Assembly: GCA_947374505.1 (NCBI GenBank)
Contig: CANCCE010000002.1
Coordinates: 1 to 36,256 of the forward strand
DNA from: Comamonadaceae bacterium
Lineage (GTDB): Bacteria; Pseudomonadota; Gammaproteobacteria; Burkholderiales; Burkholderiaceae_C
Reading direction: 5' to 3'
Length of the DNA stretch: 36,256 nucleotides
The notes under the pieces are model-generated. The model was not told the origin of the DNA. It was given only the letters and a program-made list of their open reading frames with translations, and did no database searches. Of the stretch, positions 30,191-36,256 are shown in pieces (within the stretch, counting starts at the first letter, position 1; every line of letters starts with the position of its first letter). The position numbers and the translations under genes were made by a program.

Positions 30191-31102
30191 TCAAGTCATT
30201 TGATTCCAATTGCGCAGGGTGATCTGTTTGAGCAAGTGCTGCTTGAACGCTAACGCCAAGGGTGACAACTTCTTGCTTGCAGGGTGGACGATATGCCAGG
30301 CTGAGGGCAGGGGGAAGCCATCAACATCAATGACGCTCACACCGTGCTCCTTCTGACGACCATGCAGGGCATGCCGGGAAATAACCCCAATACCGAGCCC
30401 ACCAGCGACCGATTCTTTCACCGCTTCATTGCTTCCCAACTCAAGCCGGACATCTGGACGGAACCTCATCTTGCGAAAGTACTGGTCAGCAGCCATACGC
30501 GTCCCAGATCCTTTTTCTCGCAAGATGAAGCGACGTTCTGCGAGTTCAGGCAAGGCCACGAGTTTGCGTTTGGCCAGCGGATCTGAGGTCGGTGCAACCA
30601 ACACAATCGGATTTTGCATAAAGACTTCGTCACCCAGATCCATGTCAGTTGGTGGCATGGACATGATGTAGATATCATCGAGATTTTCGCGTAGACGATG
30701 AACCACGCCATCACGATTGAGGATCTCCAACGAAACGTCGATCGCCGGATACTGGGTGCAAAAGCTGCCGATCAAGCGGGGCATGAAGTACTTAGCGGTA
30801 CTGACCACGGACACCCTTAGCTTGCCTTGTGACAAGCCTTTGATGGCATCGACGCTCTGCCCGAATGAATCCCACGCTTGCGCCACAGAGCGGGCCGTCG
30901 CAGCCAACTCCTTACCGACATCAGTCAGATAGATTTTCTTGCCGACAACTTCGTAAAGTGGCAGTCCCACCGACTGCGTGATCTCCTTCAACTGCATAGA
31001 GGCCGTCGGCTGAGTCACATGCATCGCCTTGGCCGCGGCACTGACGCTGCCGGTCTCTGCCAATGCCAAGAAAACCCGGAGTTGTCGGAACGTGACGTTC
31101 AT
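30191..31102 (-). CDS. LysR-family regulator, CbbR/CmpR-like
   Basis: FRQLRVFLALAETGSVSAAAKAMHVTQPTASMQLKEITQSVGLPLYEVVGKKIYLTDVGKEL; effector domain; divergent from an SbtA-like permease. Confidence 0.88.
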   Translation of the reverse strand: MNVTFRQLRVFLALAETGSVSAAAKAMHVTQPTASMQLKEITQSVGLPLYEVVGKKIYLTDVGKELAATARSVAQAWDSFGQSVDAIKGLSQGKLRVSVVSTAKYFMPRLIGSFCTQYPAIDVSLEILNRDGVVHRLRENLDDIYIMSMPPTDMDLGDEVFMQNPIVLVAPTSDPLAKRKLVALPELAERRFILREKGSGTRMAADQYFRKMRFRPDVRLELGSNEAVKESVAGGLGIGVISRHALHGRQKEHGVSVIDVDGFPLPSAWHIVHPASKKLSPLALAFKQHLLKQITLRNWNQMT

Positions 31103-31114
31103 AGCTTTTTATCT

Positions 31115-31158
31115 ATACATAAGTATTTAAGAATTGATTTTACTAGATAGTCTTAAAT
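31115..31158. promoter_or_regulatory. Inverted repeats in the lysR/sbtA divergent region (candidate LTTR operator)
   Basis: ATAC-N4-GTAT (31115-31126) and ATTTAAGA (31125-31132) / TCTTAAAT (31151-31158). Confidence 0.4.
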
Positions 31159-31186
31159 TTATAAAATTTGCAGAAGGAGAACCTTT

Positions 31187-32191
31187 TTGCAAAACTTACT
31201 CGATCCCGCCATTCTTTTTTTCGTCATCGGCGTAGTGGCCGGAGCGGTCAAATCGAACCTCGAAATACCCCCCGCCATCTCTCGATTTCTGTCTTTGTAT
31301 CTGCTGATGGCCTTGGGGCTGAAGGGAGGCTTCGCTCTATCGCATTCAGGACTGACAGCCAACGTTGGCGTTAGTCTGGCGGCCACTATGTCACTGGCCA
31401 TCGTCATTCCATGGCTAGGCTACTGGTTCCTGAGGCGTTTTGTTTCCGGCTTTGACGCCGCAGCTGTCGCTGGGACTTACGGGTCCGTCAGTGCGGTCAC
31501 TTTTGTGACGGCTGTTCAGTACTTGGAAAATCAGCAAGTGGCTTACGGTGGGCACATGGCCGCAGGGATGGCCTTGATGGAGTCACCGGCCATCATCATG
31601 GCTGTTGTCTTTGCCAATACGCTCAGGCAAAAGGCGTCTCCAGAACCGATCGTCTTGGGAGGCGGCGTTGCGGCCATGGGCCGTCAAACGATCAAACGAA
31701 CGGTTTCGATTGGAAAAATCCTGCATGAGTCATTCACGGACGGCGCTCAGTTGTTGCTTCTCGGTGCCATGGTCGTGGGTTTGATCACGGGGGATGCGGG
31801 GCAGACGGCCATGCAACCTTTCTCCGGCGACCTGTTCAAAGGGATGTTGTGCTTCTTTCTGCTGGACATGGGTCTGATGGCTGCGCGCAATTTACCGCAG
31901 TTGCGCGGGAAATCTCCCGTGCTGATCGCTTATGCCGTGTTGGGACCGATCTTTCATGCCAGTCTTGCCCTGGGTCTGGCTTTTCTGTTGAACCTGCCAG
32001 CCGGCGATGCTGCCTTGCTCATGGTACTGGCTGCCAGCGCCTCGTACATTGCAGTGCCTGCAGTGCTGCGCTACGCCCTCCCGGAAGCCAATCCTTCGCT
32101 GTACTTCAGCCTGAGTCTCGGGGTGACTTTTCCGCTGAACATTCTGGTCGGGATACCCACTTACACGGCCATTGCGCAAGCGTGCCTCTGA
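31187..32191 (+). CDS. SbtA-family (formerly DUF897) sodium-dependent bicarbonate permease
   Basis: LLDPAILFFVIGVVAGAVKSNLEIPPAISRFLSLYLLMALGLKGGFALSHSG; FDAAAVAGTYGSVSAVTFVTAVQYLE; SASYIAVPAVLRYALPEANPSLYFSLSLGVTFPLNILVGIPTY. TTG start with AGAAGGAGA SD. Confidence 0.9.
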   Translation: MQNLLDPAILFFVIGVVAGAVKSNLEIPPAISRFLSLYLLMALGLKGGFALSHSGLTANVGVSLAATMSLAIVIPWLGYWFLRRFVSGFDAAAVAGTYGSVSAVTFVTAVQYLENQQVAYGGHMAAGMALMESPAIIMAVVFANTLRQKASPEPIVLGGGVAAMGRQTIKRTVSIGKILHESFTDGAQLLLLGAMVVGLITGDAGQTAMQPFSGDLFKGMLCFFLLDMGLMAARNLPQLRGKSPVLIAYAVLGPIFHASLALGLAFLLNLPAGDAALLMVLAASASYIAVPAVLRYALPEANPSLYFSLSLGVTFPLNILVGIPTYTAIAQACL

Positions 32192-32228
32192 TGATTTTGC
32201 GATGACAACCCCCGCCCGGACTCTCTAA

Positions 32229-32804
32229 CTAGGTCGTCAAGTTGTCGTCCTGACTCAACACGGCAAGCAAGATCTGGTGTTGGCGCCGTTGGAGGCGGCC
32301 CTAGGCTGCCATTTGGTGCACACGGATGGCTATGACACGGACAGTTGGGCACGTTCGCCCGCGAGGTAGCCCGCCCCGGGTCACAAATGGACGCGGCTAG
32401 AAGAAAGGCAACCATCGGAATGGCCCAGACCCTTTTGCAGGCTTGATGCCATGGAACACCGAGGTCTTGCTCTGGGTCGATCAGGACAGCGAAAGTGAGG
32501 CGACTGGCTTCGCACAAGGACCGGCCCAAAGCCTTCAACGGGCGGTCAAAACTTGGGGAGAACTGGCGTCTTTCGCCGCTGAGGCCAATTTTCCGGAACG
32601 CCACTTAGCGTTACGACCCGGCCGAGACGATCATCTGGACACCATTAAGGGCGTCCATGACCAGAAAAGCCTGGTGCAAGCCTTTAATTTGGCAGTGGCG
32701 GAATCAGAATTTGGTCCTGCACGGTGTGCGCTAAACAAGATCATCGGCTTTTAAAATTTGGAAAGTTTGCAGACCCTGGCCGGTGTGATTTTTGTGACCC
32801 TTGA
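32229..32804 (+). pseudogene. Decayed DUF6671-like gene with frameshifts and internal deletions
   Basis: Pieces in different frames: VVVLTQHGKQDLVLAPLEAALGCHLVHTDGYDTD (frame of 32241), LGTFAREVARPGSQMDAARRKATIGMAQT (frame of 32345), PWNTEVLLWVDQDSESEATGFAQG...FPERHLALRPGRDD...IKGVHDQKSLVQAFNLAVAES (frame of 32443), ADPGRCDFCDP* (32769-32804). Confidence 0.72.
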
Positions 32805-33115
32805 CGATTGGGAAACAAGGGTCAGATTGACTGGGCGCAGTCCCCGGTTGAAACTAACTTTCGCTCCGGAATTCATTCCAACAAAGCTTAGGGCGAGCAG
32901 TCAGCAGAAATGATTTTGAAAATTTAGAAGCTGGTTGCGACTGAGTAGCCCTTCATGGCCTGAGTTTTTATCCCGGTTCTTTGCGACCGTCGGCTGATGA
33001 CACCAAAGCTGACGCTCGATAAGTCGACATGATTGACGCATCCGCTGCAAAAAGCCATACAGATCCAGTTCAGAATACGCAGCCAAGTCGCAAGGTGCGG
33101 TTGATAGAAAAAACA

Positions 33116-33664
33116 TCACCGGCTGCGCCCATCCCGATAAGCCCCATCCATTTTTCCGCCCAAGCCGCTGGCCTTCGCCAGTCTGGCCATGGCCGGGCCA
33201 ACGTGCGCATGGGTGATGGCCAAGCCCAAAGCATCAGCAGCGTCTTTGCCCGGCAGTGACGGCAATTTGAGCAGCCGCATCACCATCTCTTGCACCTCGG
33301 CTTTGCCCGCTTTACCGTAGCCGGCCACAGCTTTTTTCATTTGCAAGGCGGTGTATTCGCTCACCTGCAAATCAGTCGATACCAGCGCGGTGATGCAGGC
33401 GCCGCGGGCTTGGCCCAACAACAAGGTGGCTTGCGGGTTGACGTTGACAAAAATGATTTCAACCGAGGCTTGATCGGGTTGGTAGCGGGCGACCACTTCG
33501 CGGACGCCGTCAAACAAAACCTTGAGTCGCGCCGGCAAAGGCCCGCCCACCATGTTCGTGGTTTTGATGGTGCCGCTGGCCACGTAGCTCAGTGTTGAGC
33601 CATCGACATCGATGACGCCAAAACCGGTGATTTGCAGCCCGGGGTCAATGCCTAAGATACGCAT
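33116..33664 (-). CDS. ruvC: Holliday junction resolvase RuvC
   Basis: [82 protein letters not shown]. Start at 33664 (in-frame upstream extension rejected). Confidence 0.96.
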   Translation of the reverse strand: MRILGIDPGLQITGFGVIDVDGSTLSYVASGTIKTTNMVGGPLPARLKVLFDGVREVVARYQPDQASVEIIFVNVNPQATLLLGQARGACITALVSTDLQVSEYTALQMKKAVAGYGKAGKAEVQEMVMRLLKLPSLPGKDAADALGLAITHAHVGPAMARLAKASGLGGKMDGAYRDGRSR

Positions 33665-34488
33665 CAGGGCACATCCACGCCGCCCATGCGCGCGACGATG
33701 GTGTTGGCACGCGAGGCCAGGTAGTCTGAGTTGGGCCGGCTTTCGAAATAGCGTGGTCGCGGCAGCATCACCGCCAACCGCGCGGCTTCGTAGGGGCTGA
33801 GTCGGGCGGCTGGTTTGCGAAAGTAGTGCTGGGCTGCAGCCTCGGCACCAAAAATGCCTTCGCCCCATTCGACGTTGTTGAGGTAAATTTCCAGAATGCG
33901 TTGTTTGTTGAGCATCGATTCAAGCAGCAGTGTCAGCAGCAGTTCTTCACCTTTGCGCAGCAAGGTGCGCTCACCGGAGAGAAAAAGATTTTTGGCCAGT
34001 TGCTGGGTGATGGTCGAGCCGCCGATGATTTTGGGCGCTTTGGCGACAAGTGTCGGGGGTGCAGGTGCAGCGCTGAAAATGCTGGACTTTTTGCCTTGCT
34101 GACGCTTAGCCATGTCGGCGGCGATCCTGTCCGCTTGTTTTTGTGCGCGTTGCTCGGCAACGGCATTTTTCCCCCAGGCTTTTTCGAGCGCTTCCAGATC
34201 CAGCCCGTCATGTTCGGTGAAGCTGGCGTCTTCCGAGGCGATGACAGCGCGCTTCAGGTTGACTGAGATTTGCGCATAAGGGACCCAGCGCTGACTCCAT
34301 TTGAGCGCCCCCGTGGTGCTCACCACCCGGTAAATTTCCGAGCGTTGAAATGCGGTGGATTCAGGCGCGAGGATGGCCATCAGTGCGATGCGGCCGACAA
34401 AATAAAGCTGCAGGGCCAGCAACGCCACAAGCACCAGCAAGAGCAACTTGAAAAGGGGCCGCAACAGTGCTTTCAAAGCGAGGCTCAT
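33664..34488 (-). CDS. mtgA: Monofunctional biosynthetic peptidoglycan transglycosylase MtgA
   Basis: [92 protein letters not shown]. Confidence 0.95.
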   Translation of the reverse strand: MSLALKALLRPLFKLLLLVLVALLALQLYFVGRIALMAILAPESTAFQRSEIYRVVSTTGALKWSQRWVPYAQISVNLKRAVIASEDASFTEHDGLDLEALEKAWGKNAVAEQRAQKQADRIAADMAKRQQGKKSSIFSAAPAPPTLVAKAPKIIGGSTITQQLAKNLFLSGERTLLRKGEELLLTLLLESMLNKQRILEIYLNNVEWGEGIFGAEAAAQHYFRKPAARLSPYEAARLAVMLPRPRYFESRPNSDYLASRANTIVARMGGVDVP

Positions 34489-34571
34489 GGCTGCGCCGCC
34501 CGCATGACTTGCCGCACCAGCGCAGATTTTCTACTGGCGATGTAGTTTTTTGTGTCGAGGTGTTGCTTCAT
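34485..34571 (-). CDS. 28-aa micro-ORF overlapping the mtgA start (uncertain)
   Basis: [28 protein letters not shown]; stop overlaps the mtgA ATG (ATGA). Confidence 0.25.
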   Translation of the reverse strand: MKQHLDTKNYIASRKSALVRQVMRAAQP

Positions 34572-34588
34572 TTTTTGCTCGTCTTGGA

Positions 34589-35437
34589 TCAGCGTTGGCT
34601 GAGCCGGGTCTGCAATGTGTCATCCCGACTGAAATTAAACCGCGAAACCACCACAATCTGGTCGGCTTGACGCCGCATCTCGGGCGTGAATCGTCCAAAC
34701 GGGGCAGACCGCAAGGCGATGCTTTGTGCTTGCCTGTCCAGCGTGAGATTACCCGAGGTTTGCATGACTTCTGTCGCTAGCAGTTGGCCGTCGAAATTAA
34801 CCGTCAGGGCCATGGTCAGTTCACCATAAAGTTTTTGGCCGGCGAGTGCTGGAAAGGCGGTCGTGCCTTGGCTTTCAATCTTGCGTCGCAAGCGGTCGTA
34901 ATACAGCGCGTAGACCTCTTCGCGCGTGGCCGGACTGATGTAACGTTTTTTGGGACGTTCGTTTTCGGCGCTGATGCGTTTTTCGATCTCGGCCAGGATG
35001 TTGATCAGTTGCCGGCGTTTTTCTTCACGCTCAGCCTGCGCCGGGTCTTGCGACATTTTTGCGACAACCGGTGGTGGCATCGCGGCGAGCTGTTTTTTGA
35101 GCTGTGTCAGCAACTGCATTTGCTGCGCTTGCATCGACTCAATCTTGCGCTGGACTTCGTCGGTGGGGTCGCCCAAATCAGTCAGTGCCGATGTCGGCAG
35201 AGGCGATGTGGCGCGGCCTTTGTCCAAGTCGCCACCGCCAGCCAGTGAAAACTGCGCAATGGCTTTGGCTTGGTCAGGCCGCTCGTTGGCCTTGCTGTTG
35301 ACCAAAATGACTTCCAGCGGGGTGTCTTGGAAAATCCGGTCAAATTGAGCCGGGTCGACCCAGCGAACCGCCAGCAACACGACATGCAGCAGCACGGAAA
35401 TGCCCAAGGCCAGTTGCAAGGTGCCGGGCGATTTCAC
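34589..35437 (-). CDS. TonB-like energy transducer family protein
   Basis: N-terminal TM, proximal VDPAQFDRIFQDTPLEVILVNSKANERPDQAKAIAQFSLAGGG; C-terminal YYDRLRRKIESQGTTAFPALAGQKLYGELTMALTVNFDGQLLATEVMQTSGNLTLDRQAQSIALRSAPFGRFTPEMRRQADQIVVVSRFNF. Confidence 0.85.
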   Translation of the reverse strand: MKSPGTLQLALGISVLLHVVLLAVRWVDPAQFDRIFQDTPLEVILVNSKANERPDQAKAIAQFSLAGGGDLDKGRATSPLPTSALTDLGDPTDEVQRKIESMQAQQMQLLTQLKKQLAAMPPPVVAKMSQDPAQAEREEKRRQLINILAEIEKRISAENERPKKRYISPATREEVYALYYDRLRRKIESQGTTAFPALAGQKLYGELTMALTVNFDGQLLATEVMQTSGNLTLDRQAQSIALRSAPFGRFTPEMRRQADQIVVVSRFNFSRDDTLQTRLSQR

Positions 35438-35467
35438 GGGTCAGCTGCTGTGGTGATGCATCGCTGA

Positions 35468-36256
35468 TTACGCAGCGGCCGCGCTGGCGGCGTTGGCCGC
35501 ATCGCCGTCGGGCTCGTTCAGGTCAACGGCGATAGAGATTGGACCGGCGGCGAATTCCGACTCTTCTGAGTCCAAGTCTTCGTCTGCGGCCGCTGCAGCG
35601 TCTTCCGGCTCGGTGTCGAGTCGCTCAATCACGGTGCTGTGAATGTCCAGCGTGATCTCGTCTATCTCACCCAGCTTGACGCGCACCCGTGCGCCGCGCG
35701 GCAAGCCTTGCGCGCCCGCTGCCGGCAGCACCAGCGGCAAGTCATCGGCACGCACCAAGTTGTCTTTAAAGAAGGTCGCGGTGAGTTCGGTGATGCCGTT
35801 TTGTTGCAGGTACTTGAGCGTCCAGTAACGCTCGATCCCGGACTGAAAACCGTTGTAAGCGCTATACGCCGCATCGAAGCCAGAGATGATGGCGAAGAGT
35901 TCGGTGTCGCGTTGCTTGAAGGGCGCGGCCAGTGCGGCGGTGCGGCCATGCCGCACGCAAGAAATGATCTGCCACTGGTTCACCAAGTCAACATAACGGC
36001 GTAGCGGTGAGGTGCTCCAGGCGTAGCTTTTGACGCCAATGCCAGCGTGTGGCAAGGCCTTGGTGCCCATGCGCACTTTGACGCCCGGCGCCATGCTGGC
36101 TTGGCTGCGGTAAATGCCCGGCACGCCATGCTCGGCCAGCCATTCGCCCCAGGTGCTGTTGGCCAAAATCATGGCCTCGGCGACGATCAAATCAAGCGGC
36201 GCACCGCGCTGGCGAATGCTGATGCTGACGACCTCATCGCCTTGCGGTTCGCCGCC
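35468..36256 (-). CDS. RNB-domain exoribonuclease (RNase II/R family), C-terminal part; truncated at window end
   Basis: Frame open to the window edge: RRQ...RQRGAPLDLIVAEAMILANSTWGEWLAEHGVPGIYRSQASM...YAWSTSPLRRYVDLVNQWQI; Ala/Asp/Glu-rich C-terminal tail. Confidence 0.92.
   Translation of the reverse strand, partial: GGEPQGDEVVSISIRQRGAPLDLIVAEAMILANSTWGEWLAEHGVPGIYRSQASMAPGVKVRMGTKALPHAGIGVKSYAWSTSPLRRYVDLVNQWQIISCVRHGRTAALAAPFKQRDTELFAIISGFDAAYSAYNGFQSGIERYWTLKYLQQNGITELTATFFKDNLVRADDLPLVLPAAGAQGLPRGARVRVKLGEIDEITLDIHSTVIERLDTEPEDAAAAADEDLDSEESEFAAGPISIAVDLNEPDGDAANAASAAAA

Noticed and set aside
32161-32604. 147-aa minus-strand ORF over the DUF6671-like remnant
   Set aside because: The plus strand gives a better, family-like reading in broken frames; the minus ORF has no recognisable features.
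32901-33119. 72-aa minus-strand ORF upstream of nothing obvious, near the ruvC end
   Set aside because: Could be repeat debris; insufficient to call a gene or IS element.
33665-33868. N-terminal extension of the tracked ruvC ORF
   Set aside because: Lies inside the mtgA coding region; MRILGIDPG at 33664 is the expected RuvC start.

Overview
Chromosomal segment that reads as betaproteobacterial (Burkholderiales/Comamonadaceae-like), judged from protein character only. (1) 1-2.7 kb: the end of an unidentified CDS, a COG0523 (CobW-type) GTPase, and a zinc-ligand-poor DksA with a long Lys/Ala/Pro-rich histone-H1-like N-terminal tail. (2) 3.0-21.3 kb: a complete canonical dcw cluster, mraZ-rsmH-ftsL-ftsI-murE-murF-mraY-murD-ftsW-murG-murC-ddl-ftsQ-ftsA-ftsZ-lpxC. 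It is preceded by a phased MraZ-operator-like repeat, and ftsZ and lpxC are separated by tandem hairpins with a T-run. (3) 21.3-23.1 kb: an untracked 58-aa membrane microprotein, a YceI-like gene fragment, and an MHS-type MFS transporter. (4) 23.1-30 kb: a cyoABCD-type quinol oxidase followed by SURF1 and a RegB/RegA two-component system in a tightly packed array. Two perfect FNR/ANR-type boxes, reverse complements of each other, sit in the divergent promoter region. (5) 30-33.1 kb: an accessory-looking segment with a CbbR/CmpR-like LysR regulator divergent from an SbtA-family bicarbonate permease, then a decayed DUF6671-like pseudogene. (6) 33.1-36.3 kb (minus strand): ruvC, mtgA, a TonB-like protein and the end of an RNB-domain exoribonuclease. 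The strongest 'system' candidate is the oxidase operon that appears to carry its own assembly factor and redox-sensing two-component system under twin FNR-type boxes. No CRISPR arrays, rRNAs, tRNAs or intact mobile elements were recognised. All family assignments are from reading motifs by eye; no searches were run.
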